Source: Nocardioides sp. LHD-245
GTDB taxonomy: Bacteria > Actinomycetota > Actinomycetes > Propionibacteriales > Nocardioidaceae
NCBI RefSeq assembly: GCF_030929495.1
Contig: NZ_JAVFWN010000012.1
Location: forward strand, 183,912 to 247,911
DNA: 64,000 nucleotides
Reading direction: 5' to 3'
Below are positions 1-6,499 of this stretch, piece by piece. A model generated the notes under the pieces. It searched no databases. It was not told the DNA's origin and saw only the letters and a list, made by a program, of their open reading frames with translations. The translations under genes were made by a program, and so were the position numbers. Position 1 is the first letter of the stretch, and each line of letters starts with the position of its first letter.

Positions 1-830
1 ACGGCGGTGCCCACGCGGACACCAACGTCGACATCCAGGAGTTCATGATCGCGCCGATCGGCGCCCCGACCTTCCGCGAGGCGCTGCGCGTCGGCGCGGA
101 GGTCTACCACGCGCTCAAGTCGGTGCTCAAGGACAAGGGCCTGGCCACCGGGGTCGGCGACGAGGGCGGCTTCGCGCCGGACCTGCCGTCCAACCGGGCC
201 GCGCTCGACCTCATCGCCGAGGCGGTCGCCAAGGCCGGCTACGAGCTCGGCAAGGACGTCGCGCTCGCGCTCGACGTCGCGGCCTCGGAGTTCTTCGCGG
301 ACGGCGCCTACACCTTCGAGGGCGAGAAGAAGACGGCGGAGCAGATGACCGCCTACTACGCCGACCTCGTCGCGTCCTACCCGATCGTCAGCATCGAGGA
401 CCCGCTTGACGAGGACGACTGGGAGGGCTGGAAGGCCATCACCGACGAGCTCGGCACCAAGACCCAGCTCGTGGGCGACGACCTGTTCGTCACCAACGTC
501 GAGCGCCTGCAGCGCGGCATCTCCGGCGGCCAGGCCAACGCGATGCTGGTCAAGGTCAACCAGATCGGCTCGCTGACCGAGACCCTCGACGCCGTCGAGC
601 TCGCGCACCGCAGCGGCTTCCGCAACATGATGAGCCACCGCTCGGGCGAGACCGAGGACACCACGATCGCCGACCTCGCGGTGGCGACCAACTGCGGCCA
701 GATCAAGACCGGCGCCCCGGCGCGGTCCGAGCGGGTCGCGAAGTACAACCAGCTCCTCCGCATCGAGGACGAGCTGGGCGACGCCGCGCGCTACGCCGGC
801 GCCGCCGCCTTCCCCCGCTACCAGGGCTGA
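1..830 (+). CDS. eno: Enolase, C-terminal part (5' end outside window)
   Basis: Phosphopyruvate hydratase of glycolysis, converting 2-phosphoglycerate to phosphoenolpyruvate in the cytoplasm. The reading frame is open from base 3, starting inside the conserved GGAHADTNVDIQEFMIAP stretch, so the first third or so of the protein lies upstream. Visible family landmarks are the metal-binding Asp in ALDVAASEF, the SIEDPLDEDDWEGW loop, the catalytic Lys region MLVKVNQIGSLTET, and the SHRSGETEDTTIADLAV and IKTGAPARSERVAKYNQLLRIE segments that close the active site. The gene is followed 18 bases later by the FtsB-like gene, the usual actinobacterial order. Identification is secure; only the start is missing. 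Confidence 0.98.
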   Translation, partial: GGAHADTNVDIQEFMIAPIGAPTFREALRVGAEVYHALKSVLKDKGLATGVGDEGGFAPDLPSNRAALDLIAEAVAKAGYELGKDVALALDVAASEFFADGAYTFEGEKKTAEQMTAYYADLVASYPIVSIEDPLDEDDWEGWKAITDELGTKTQLVGDDLFVTNVERLQRGISGGQANAMLVKVNQIGSLTETLDAVELAHRSGFRNMMSHRSGETEDTTIADLAVATNCGQIKTGAPARSERVAKYNQLLRIEDELGDAARYAGAAAFPRYQG

Positions 831-848
831 GCCCGGGAGACATCCGTC

Positions 849-1457
849 ATGGCCGTGACACCGGGCGAGCGACGTACCTCGCGCAAGCCCGGCCGCCCCG
901 CGCGGGGGCGGTCCGGGCCACGCTACGCCGAGCGGCTCAAGACCGAGCGCAAGCAGGCCGCCCGTGAGCGCGAGGCGGCCCTGGTCCGGGCCCGCGCCGA
1001 GCACCAGCAGAAGGCCCGGCTCACCAGTCGCGCCGCGGTCCTGGTGCTCGTGCTCGCGGTGCTCGCGGTCTCCTACGCCTCCTCCCTGAGGGCCTACCTC
1101 CAGCAGCGCGGCAGCATCACCGCGTTGGAGGCGCAGATCGCCGAGCGCGAGGCGAAGATCGACGACCTCAAGGACGAGAAGAGCCGCTGGGAGGACCCGG
1201 CGTACGTCGCCCAGCAGGCGCGTGCCCGGTTCGGGTACGTCGCCCAGGGCGAGACGCCGTTCGTGGTCGTGGACGAGAACGGCAACCCGCTCGACACGGC
1301 CGCCGAGCTCGGCGACCCGGCCGAGGTGGCCGACCCGGACGAGCGGACCTGGTACGAGGACGCGTGGGACTCGATGAAGATCGCGGGCAACCCGCCGACG
1401 AAGGTGCGCGCCCCCAAGAACGACATCCAGGCGCCCCAGGAGGACCTGTCCGAGTGA
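849..1457 (+). CDS. FtsB/DivIC-type septum formation initiator
   Basis: 202-residue bitopic membrane protein expected at the division septum, where FtsB partners FtsL and FtsQ. A basic, Arg/Lys-rich cytoplasmic N-terminus (residues 1-60) precedes one membrane helix (about 62-80, rich in VLVLAVLAV), an extracytoplasmic coiled coil (about 85-115) and the family-typical ARARFGYVAQGETPFVV segment. The long basic N-terminus and a acidic tail are usual for the actinobacterial form. It lies between eno and the DUF501 gene, with which it overlaps by 4 bases, suggesting cotranscription. Assignment to the family is strong; the exact divisome role is inferred from the family. Confidence 0.9.
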   Translation: MAVTPGERRTSRKPGRPARGRSGPRYAERLKTERKQAAREREAALVRARAEHQQKARLTSRAAVLVLVLAVLAVSYASSLRAYLQQRGSITALEAQIAEREAKIDDLKDEKSRWEDPAYVAQQARARFGYVAQGETPFVVVDENGNPLDTAAELGDPAEVADPDERTWYEDAWDSMKIAGNPPTKVRAPKNDIQAPQEDLSE

Positions 1458-1981
1458 CCGAGGCCATGACCAGCAGCGACGAGGCGGTCATCGCGGCCCA
1501 GCTCGGCCGTCCGCCGCGAGGGGTGCACGCGATCGGGCACCGCTGTCCGTGCGGCAACCCCGACGTGGTCGCCACCCAGCCGCGGCTGCCCAACGGGACG
1601 CCGTTCCCGACGACGTACTACCTCACCTGTCCGCGGGTGAACTCCCGGATCGGCACACTCGAGGCGTCGGGGCTGATGAAGCGGATGCAGGAGCGACTCG
1701 GCACCGACCCCGAGCTCGCGGCGGCCTACCGGGCGGCGCACGAGGCGTACCTCGCCGACCGGGCGGCCGTCGGCGTCGCGGGTGGCTTCGACGTCCCCGA
1801 GATCGAGGGCATCTCCGCGGGCGGCATGCCCGACCGGGTGAAGTGCCTGCACGTGCTGGCCGGCCACGCCCTGGCGGCCGGCCCCGGCGTCAACCCGCTC
1901 GGCGACGAGGTGCTGGAGATCCTCGGCGACTGGTGGGCCAAGGGGCCCTGCGTGACACCGGGGGACCCCTCAGGTGCGTGA
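1454..1981 (+). CDS. DUF501 family protein
   Basis: Conserved actinobacterial protein of unknown function, about 175 residues. I choose the GTG that overlaps the preceding TGA (GTGA); an ATG four codons later (1466) is an alternative. Features include a Cys/His-containing start (GHRCPCGNPDVVATQPRLPNG), the phrase FPTTYYLTCPR and a terminal CLHVLAGHALAAGPGVNPLGDEVL, in which Cys and His residues are well placed for metal binding, though this is inference. It sits between ftsB and ppx in the conserved eno-ftsB-DUF501-ppx block and its end overlaps the start of ppx by 8 bases. Confidence 0.88.
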   Translation: MTEAMTSSDEAVIAAQLGRPPRGVHAIGHRCPCGNPDVVATQPRLPNGTPFPTTYYLTCPRVNSRIGTLEASGLMKRMQERLGTDPELAAAYRAAHEAYLADRAAVGVAGGFDVPEIEGISAGGMPDRVKCLHVLAGHALAAGPGVNPLGDEVLEILGDWWAKGPCVTPGDPSGA

Positions 1982-2906
1982 CCCGGTCGCCGCGATCGAC
2001 TGCGGCACCAACACGATCAAGCTGCTGGTCGGCGACCCCGCGAACGAGCCCGACGAGGTGCGCCGCGAGAGCCGGATGATCCGGCTCGGTCAGGGCGTCG
2101 ACGCCACCGGACGGCTCGCGCCCGAGGCCCTGGAGCGGGCCTGGGCGGCGCTCGACGAGTACGCCGCGCTCATCCGCGCCGCGGGCGTCGGCGCGGATCG
2201 GATCCGGTTCTGCGCGACCTCGGCCACCAGAGACGCCTCGAACGCCGCCGAGTTCACCGCCGGCGTGCGTGCCCGGCTGGGGATCGACCCCGAGGTGCTG
2301 TCCGGCGAGGACGAGGCACGGCTGGCCTTCGACGGCGCGGTCCGCGGACTCGCCGCGGTGGCGGTCGAGGTGCGCGAGCCCGCCCTCGTCGTCGACATCG
2401 GCGGCGGCTCGACCGAGCTCATCCTCGGCGACCCGGCGAGCGGGCCGAGCGCCGAGCACTCGATGGACATCGGCTCGGTCCGGCTCCACGAGCGCCATGT
2501 CCGGCACGACCCGATCACCCCCGACGAGATCGCGGCGGTGGTCGCCGACGTCGACGCAGCCCTTGACGCCTGCCCGATCGATCCCGCGGTGGCCCGGTCC
2601 GTGGTCCTCGTCGCCGGCACCAACACCACGCTCGCCGCCGGCACCCTCGGTCTCGCCGCCTACGACCGCGCGCTGATCCACGGCCGGACGCTCGCCGCGG
2701 TCGACCTCCGGGCGCAGGCCGGTCGCCTGCTCGCGATGAGCGTCGCCGAGCGTCGCGGGCTCGGCTGGGTGCATCCCGGCCGTGCCGACGTCATCGACGC
2801 GGGGGCCCTGATCGTCGACCGGGTGCTCGACCGGCTCGCGGTCGCCACGGTCACCGTCGCGGAGACCGACATCCTCGACGGGATCGCCTGGTCGCTGGTG
2901 CGCTGA
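1974..2906 (+). CDS. Ppx/GppA family exopolyphosphatase
   Basis: 310-residue member of the ASKHA phosphotransferase superfamily that hydrolyses polyphosphate and/or guanosine pentaphosphate. The first nucleotide loop is AIDCGTNTIKLLV (residues 7-19), the second VVDIGGGSTELI (about 139-150), and EVLSGEDEARLAFDGAV carries the conserved catalytic Glu region. It is the short two-domain actinobacterial form without the C-terminal HD-like domains of E. coli Ppx. The GTG start lies inside the end of the DUF501 gene. Mycobacteria carry a comparable gene in the same place. Whether the main substrate is polyP or pppGpp cannot be read from sequence. Confidence 0.93.
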   Translation: MRDPVAAIDCGTNTIKLLVGDPANEPDEVRRESRMIRLGQGVDATGRLAPEALERAWAALDEYAALIRAAGVGADRIRFCATSATRDASNAAEFTAGVRARLGIDPEVLSGEDEARLAFDGAVRGLAAVAVEVREPALVVDIGGGSTELILGDPASGPSAEHSMDIGSVRLHERHVRHDPITPDEIAAVVADVDAALDACPIDPAVARSVVLVAGTNTTLAAGTLGLAAYDRALIHGRTLAAVDLRAQAGRLLAMSVAERRGLGWVHPGRADVIDAGALIVDRVLDRLAVATVTVAETDILDGIAWSLVR

Positions 2907-2980
2907 GCGACGCCGACGGGCGCATCGCCGACCTCACGCGGCTCGTGTTGCCACATCCGGCGTCGCCCCGTGGACGTTCT

Positions 2981-2998
2981 CGAAAGATTTTACTTTCG
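2981..2998. promoter_or_regulatory. Inverted repeat CGAAAG-N6-CTTTCG
   Basis: Perfect 6-bp arms around ATTTTA, in a stretch unusually AT-rich for this genome. It is 83 bases past the end of ppx and about 250 bases before the XRE-TPR gene. It may be an operator or a weak hairpin; there is no T-run, so an intrinsic terminator is less likely. Confidence 0.35.
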
Positions 2999-3197
2999 CC
3001 CGTTCGTCGGCGTGTCGCGCTGCCGGCCGGGCGTGTCGACAGCGGCTCCGCGGGCCCCGGCGCCGGTCCGCGGGAGGCCCGTGGGGGCGCGCCGGGGGCG
3101 GGCGGAGCGGGCTTGCGGAGGGCTGTCCGCCGCTCGCCGTACCGGGACGCCCCGGGTGGGCGACGATCCGGCCGCCCGGGGTCCGAACGGACCTCAT

Positions 3198-3212
3198 TGA
3201 CACGATTTGTCA
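3198..3212. promoter_or_regulatory. Operator-like inverted repeat TGACA-N5-TGTCA
   Basis: Perfect 5-bp arms (TGACA at 3198-3202, TGTCA at 3208-3212) located 37-51 bases before the regulator's start codon. Similar half-sites (TTGTCA at 4820-4825 and TTGACC on the minus strand at 4837-4832) occur before the convergent peptide gene, so this may be the regulator's own binding site. That link is inference. Confidence 0.4.
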
Positions 3213-3248
3213 GCGGATGTGAACAGGGCTCGCCTAGCATGCATCCTC

Positions 3249-4628
3249 GTGAGTCAAGTCGACGCGCGCTGGGCGCAGCTCTTGGGGACGGTCGACCCGG
3301 TCGTTCTCGGCGCGCGCGTGCGCTCGGCGCGGGTGGCGCAGGGGCTCAACCAGGCCGACCTCGCCGGCGACGCCTACTCCGTCGGCTACGTCTCGCGCAT
3401 CGAGTCGGGGGCCCGCCGCCCGACCGTCGCGGCGCTCACCGTCATCAGCGAGCGCCTCGGCACCTCGATCGGGGACCTCGTGGCCGGTGCCTCGGAGCAG
3501 CAGCTCGACGAGATCCGGCTGGGCTTCAGCTACGCCGAGCTCGCGCTCGAGAACGGCGAGGCGGTCGATGCCGAGCACCAGGCCCGCCAGACCCTGGCGC
3601 GCGCCGAGGGCGCTTCGGTCCCGGACCTCACGACCCGGGGGCGGTTCGTCGTCGCCCGGGCGCTGGAGGCGATGGGTCAGCTGGACGACGCGATCATGGA
3701 GCTCGAGTCGCTGTTCGCCGACGTCGACGGCCTCCCCGCCCTCCGGTGCGGCATCGCGTTGAGCCGGTGCTACCGCGAGGCGGGCGACCTCAACCTCGCG
3801 ATCGAGGTCGGCGACCGGATCCGCCCCGTCATCGCCGACGGCGGACTGGAGCGCAGCGACGAGGCGGTGCAGCTGGCGATGACCGTCGCGCTCGCCTACA
3901 TCGAGCGCGGCGACCTCCACCGCGCCGCCCGGATCTGCACCGAGACCATCGCGATGGCCGAGGAGGTGTCGTCGCCCGCCGCACGCAGCGCGGCCTACTG
4001 GAACGCGAGCATCGTCTACTCCGAGCGGGGCGAGACCCAGGCGGCGCTGGCCCTCGCGACCCGGGCCCTCGGCCTGCTCGGCGAGGGACAGGACGCCCGC
4101 AACCTCGCTCGGCTCCGGCTCGAGCTCGGACGCCTCCAACTCGCGCTCGATCCACCGGACGCCGCGCAGGCCCTCGTCCAGCTGGAGCGGGCGAACGAGG
4201 AGCTGCGCGGCACGAGTGCCTCGCGCGCCGAGATCGCGCAGGCACAGGTCGTGCTGGCGCACGCGCTGATCGTGGACGGGCGCCCCGAGCAGGCGCTCGA
4301 CGTCGTCATAGCGGCTCGCGACGCGACGCCCGGGCAGGCCTCCCTCGGCGCGGCCGAGGCCGCGACAGCGCACGCAGAGGCGCTGGCGGAGCTCGGCCGC
4401 ACCGACGAGGCCATCGACGTCTGCCGGGAGGCCACGGCGCTGCTGACCGCCCTGCCCGGCGCCGACCGCTGGGTGGCCCAGGCCTGGTGCGAGCTGGCGG
4501 AGCTGTTCGACGTCCTCGGCGAGACCGCCGCGGCGCACGCCGCCTTCAAGTCAGCGGCGAGCGCAAGCGGCCTTCGGCTGCGCGGCGGGGACCGGCGGAC
4601 GAGCCGGGCCCGCCAGGACGTGTCCTAG
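3249..4628 (+). CDS. XRE-family regulator with C-terminal TPR array
   Basis: 459 residues. An N-terminal helix-turn-helix (about residues 19-76, GARVRSARVAQGLNQADLAG ... VSRIESGARRP) is followed by a long all-helical TPR-type domain with recurring signatures such as VARALEAMGQLDDAIMELES, LAYIERGDLHRAARI, YSERGETQAALALATRAL and AHAEALAELGRTDEAIDVC. This architecture (DNA-binding head plus TPR ligand-binding body) is that of RRNPP-type peptide receptors known from Firmicutes and of actinobacterial XRE-TPR regulators. The GTG at 3249 is chosen because the HTH begins normally from it and a -10-like TAGCAT lies just upstream. The gene converges on, and overlaps by 4 bases, a small exported-peptide gene (4625-4753, minus strand), which makes a peptide ligand an attractive but untested possibility. 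Confidence 0.85.
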   Translation: MSQVDARWAQLLGTVDPVVLGARVRSARVAQGLNQADLAGDAYSVGYVSRIESGARRPTVAALTVISERLGTSIGDLVAGASEQQLDEIRLGFSYAELALENGEAVDAEHQARQTLARAEGASVPDLTTRGRFVVARALEAMGQLDDAIMELESLFADVDGLPALRCGIALSRCYREAGDLNLAIEVGDRIRPVIADGGLERSDEAVQLAMTVALAYIERGDLHRAARICTETIAMAEEVSSPAARSAAYWNASIVYSERGETQAALALATRALGLLGEGQDARNLARLRLELGRLQLALDPPDAAQALVQLERANEELRGTSASRAEIAQAQVVLAHALIVDGRPEQALDVVIAARDATPGQASLGAAEAATAHAEALAELGRTDEAIDVCREATALLTALPGADRWVAQAWCELAELFDVLGETAAAHAAFKSAASASGLRLRGGDRRTSRARQDVS

Positions 4629-4753
4629 CAGCAGCCGGACGGCCGGTCGGCCATCACGACCGATGCGCCCTGGGAGGGCGTGCCCAGGGCGACCGCCAGC
4701 GTGGCGGCGAGGGCGGCGGCGGTGGCGGCGACGATCTTGCGGGTCTTCAACAT
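4625..4753 (-). CDS. 42-residue exported peptide, convergent with the TPR regulator
   Basis: A small gene with an ideal ribosome-binding site (GAAGGAG, about six bases before ATG at 4753). The product starts MLKTRKIV, has a hydrophobic core rich in Ala/Leu/Val (residues 9-24), then TPSQGASVVMADRPSGCC to the end. It reads as a signal peptide; V-M-A followed by Asp (after residue 35) fits a signal peptidase I site and would release a heptapeptide DRPSGCC, while cleavage after Ala30 would release a 12-mer. Its stop codon overlaps that of the TPR regulator. By analogy with Rgg-SHP or PapR-type pairs it could be the regulator's signal. Alternatives are a secreted peptide unrelated to sensing, or a lantibiotic-like product, but no modification or export genes are adjacent. 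Confidence 0.6.
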   Translation of the reverse strand: MLKTRKIVAATAAALAATLAVALGTPSQGASVVMADRPSGCC

Positions 4754-4819
4754 CGGGTTCTCCTTCGGGGGGGAGGTGCGACCGGGCGGGATGCCCGACC
4801 GCGGGATTTGCCATCGAGA

Positions 4820-4837
4820 TTGTCATATCTTGGTCAA
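4820..4837 (-). promoter_or_regulatory. Promoter/operator-like half-sites before the peptide gene
   Basis: On the minus strand TTGACC (4837-4832) is followed by TGACAA (4825-4820), giving two TGACM half-sites in direct orientation. TTGACC could serve as a -35 box, but no good -10 box lies at the right distance. The half-site resembles the arms of the inverted repeat before the XRE-TPR gene (3198-3212). Confidence 0.3.
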
Positions 4838-5051
4838 CCACGGAATGCCGCGGGGGCAAACCGGTGCTAATGTCCTGTCTCGGACGCCGGCACGAGAAGA
4901 GCCACGGCAATCGGGAGCCGTGCTCGTGCCGGCGCGCTCGTGCCTCGGGTCGGTCCGGCGCCGGGCGACACGGTCGTCGTCGAGCCGCGACGGGCATCCC
5001 CGCGGAGCCTGCGGGGCCGGTCCGGCCGAGATGTGGAGACGCTCACGCAGC

Positions 5052-5081
5052 ACTGGTGCGCTGTGGACGCCGCTCTGATCC
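5052..5081 (-). promoter_or_regulatory. GGATCAG-N15-GCACCAGT promoter motif, facing the peptide gene
   Basis: On the minus strand GGATCAG (5081-5075) is followed after 15 bases by GCACCAGT (5059-5052). The second block is identical to the copies at 9117 and 13545. A transcript from here would start near 5046 and run leftward about 290 bases to the small peptide gene, or make a noncoding RNA. This is the least certain of the five copies because its first block ends in G and the leader is long. Confidence 0.4.
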
Positions 5082-5229
5082 GGCGGGGTGTGGAGAGTCG
5101 GAGTGCGTCTTGTGGGCGCCGTGATCTGCCGCTTAGGGTCGAGAGCGACCCGAGGGCCAGCGCCGGCCGGGTCCAACCGACAGCTCTCTCGGGCGGATCG
5201 CAGCAGTGTCTGGCGCGGGCTCTCTTCCC

Positions 5230-5251
5230 GGAACGCATGTGGGTGCGTTCC
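5230..5251. promoter_or_regulatory. 8-bp inverted repeat before the ECF sigma gene
   Basis: GGAACGCA (5230-5237) and TGCGTTCC (5244-5251) flank a six-base loop, 25-46 bases before the sigma-factor ATG. It could bind a dimeric regulator or fold in the 5' leader. No T-run follows, so it is not a typical terminator. Confidence 0.45.
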
Positions 5252-5275
5252 ACGAGCTTCTCCTGGGGACCCGAC

Positions 5276-5893
5276 ATGACGTCACTGAGCGAGCATCCGT
5301 CTCGCGTCACCGAGCTGCGACCGGCCGGCCGGACCGCACCTCCCGATCGCGCGGATCGCCGCCGTGGCGAGGTGGTCACCGACACCGACCTGCTGCGCCG
5401 CTGCCGTCGCCGCGACGCGGAGGCGTGGAACCAGCTGGTCGGCCGGTACGAGCGGCTCGTCTACACCGTGGCCCTGCGCAACGGCCTCAGCGCGGAGGAT
5501 GCCGCGGACGTCACCCAGGCCACCTTCGTCGCCCTGGTCGACGCGCTCGACCGGCTCCGCGACGACGAGAAGATCGCGTCCTGGCTGATGACCGTCGCCC
5601 GCCGTCAGGCCTGGCGCACGCGCAACCTGAGTCGGCGCACCACCACGCTCGAGGCCGCGCCCGAGGGCGCCACCGACCCGTTCGCGGACTGGGCGACGAC
5701 CACCGCGCTCCATGACGCCCTCACCACGCTCGGCGGGACCTGCCGGGAGCTCCTGGTCGCCCTCTACTTCGAGCCGGACGCCCCGAGCTATGCGGAGATC
5801 GCCCAGCGCTTCGGCCGGTCCATCGGCGGCATCGGGCCGCTGCGCGGCCGGTGCCTCGACAAGCTGCGCGCGATCATGGGGGAGGAGGCATGA
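5276..5893 (+). CDS. ECF-type sigma-70 factor
   Basis: 205 residues. Region 2 covers about residues 35-110 (DTDLLRRCRRRDAEAWNQL ... DAADVTQATFVALVDALDRL, with the WLMTVARRQAWR segment of 2.3-2.4), and region 4 about 145-200 (LHDALTTLGGTCRELLVAL ... PSYAEIAQRFGRSIGGIGP). The ATG at 5276 follows a weak GGGGA ribosome site; in-frame starts further upstream would add a low-complexity Arg-rich stretch and are rejected. The gene overlaps the next by ATGA and forms an operon with an anti-sigma-like protein and a TPR-CHAT protein. The five GGATCA-GCACYRGT sites in this window have the block spacing expected for an ECF promoter, so this factor is the first candidate to read them (inference). Confidence 0.92.
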   Translation: MTSLSEHPSRVTELRPAGRTAPPDRADRRRGEVVTDTDLLRRCRRRDAEAWNQLVGRYERLVYTVALRNGLSAEDAADVTQATFVALVDALDRLRDDEKIASWLMTVARRQAWRTRNLSRRTTTLEAAPEGATDPFADWATTTALHDALTTLGGTCRELLVALYFEPDAPSYAEIAQRFGRSIGGIGPLRGRCLDKLRAIMGEEA

Positions 5894-6489
5894 TGACCGC
5901 CCGGCCGACCTTCACCGAGCTGCTCGACTGGATCGAGGGCCGCCTCACCGACGAGGCCGCCGCCGCGGTCGCGACGTACGTCGACTCCGGCGATCCAGCC
6001 ACGTCGGCCAGCGTCGCGTGGATCCGCGACTTCCTCGCCGCCGCCGGCTCGATGCCGTTGAGTCAGCCGCCGCCGGACCTCAGCGCCCGGTTGCGAGGCG
6101 TCTTCGACGAGCTGCACCGTCCGATGCGGGCGGAGGGCTGGTCCGACGCGTGGCTGCTGCAGGACGCACGCTCGGGCCTCGCCGCCGCGGGTGTGCGGTC
6201 GAGCGCCGACGGCGGCGTCCACCTCGCCTTCGACAGCGAGCTCGGCCGGTTCGTCCTCGACGCGACCGGAGCGGGGGTCGGCGAGGTCGACGTCCAGGGT
6301 CTGGTCATGCTGGCGCCCGGCGCCGGCGGTGTGGACCTCGCCTTCCTCGCCCACGGCGATCTCCGCCGGGCGGTCCGGACCACTCCCGACGGCAGGTTCG
6401 ACGCCCGAGGGGTCCCTCTCGACGTCGACGAGCTGTGGCTCACCTCCGGGGCGACCCGGGTGCGTGCGACCCTCGACCTGCGTCGCTGA
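5890..6489 (+). CDS. Soluble anti-sigma-like protein of an ECF-CHAT module
   Basis: 199 residues without a membrane segment. The N-terminal 75 residues (TFTELLDWIEGRLTDEAAAAVATYV ...) are helical and placed like an anti-sigma domain, directly after and overlapping an ECF sigma gene. The C-terminal part, with VDVQGLVMLAPGAGGVDLAF, PDGRFDARGVPLDVDELWL, resembles the beta-sandwich carboxypeptidase-regulatory-like repeats that accompany some ECF and CHAT genes. No HxxxCxxC zinc motif is present. The simplest reading is a cytoplasmic inhibitor of the sigma factor and a possible substrate of the neighbouring protease; both are inferred from position and architecture only. Confidence 0.6.
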   Translation: MMTARPTFTELLDWIEGRLTDEAAAAVATYVDSGDPATSASVAWIRDFLAAAGSMPLSQPPPDLSARLRGVFDELHRPMRAEGWSDAWLLQDARSGLAAAGVRSSADGGVHLAFDSELGRFVLDATGAGVGEVDVQGLVMLAPGAGGVDLAFLAHGDLRRAVRTTPDGRFDARGVPLDVDELWLTSGATRVRATLDLRR

Positions 6490-6499
6490 GCGCCCGGAC

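Larger units (their letters stand above)
2907..3248. other. Intergenic region between ppx and XRE-TPR gene
   Basis: 342 bases without a convincing gene. It holds two dyad symmetries that stand out as AT-rich islands: CGAAAG-N6-CTTTCG at 2981-2998 and TGACA-N5-TGTCA at 3198-3212. A TAGCAT hexamer at 3235-3240 ends nine bases before the regulator's GTG and could be a -10 box for a nearly leaderless transcript; no well-spaced -35 box is obvious. Confidence 0.6.
4754..5275. other. Divergent intergenic region between peptide and sigma-factor genes
   Basis: 522 bases with no convincing protein gene. It contains a TTGACC/TTGTCA cluster before the peptide gene (4820-4837), a minus-strand copy of the GGATCA...GCACCAGT promoter motif (5052-5081), and a perfect 8-bp inverted repeat (5230-5251) before the sigma-factor gene. 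Arg-rich open frames on both strands look like GC-driven noise. A regulatory RNA reading leftward from about 5046 would be possible. Confidence 0.5.

Noticed and set aside
3197..3240. TTGACA and TAGCAT as a paired -35/-10 for the TPR regulator
   Set aside because: The spacer is 32 bases, too long for sigma-70; each element is reported separately.
2945..4870. 641-codon plus-strand frame overlapping the TPR regulator
   Set aside because: Wrong frame of the regulator; composition is almost only Arg, Gly, Ala and Pro.
4551..4997. 148-codon minus-strand frame over the peptide gene
   Set aside because: Arg/Pro-rich with no protein-like pattern; the 42-codon frame has the ribosome site and signal-peptide logic.
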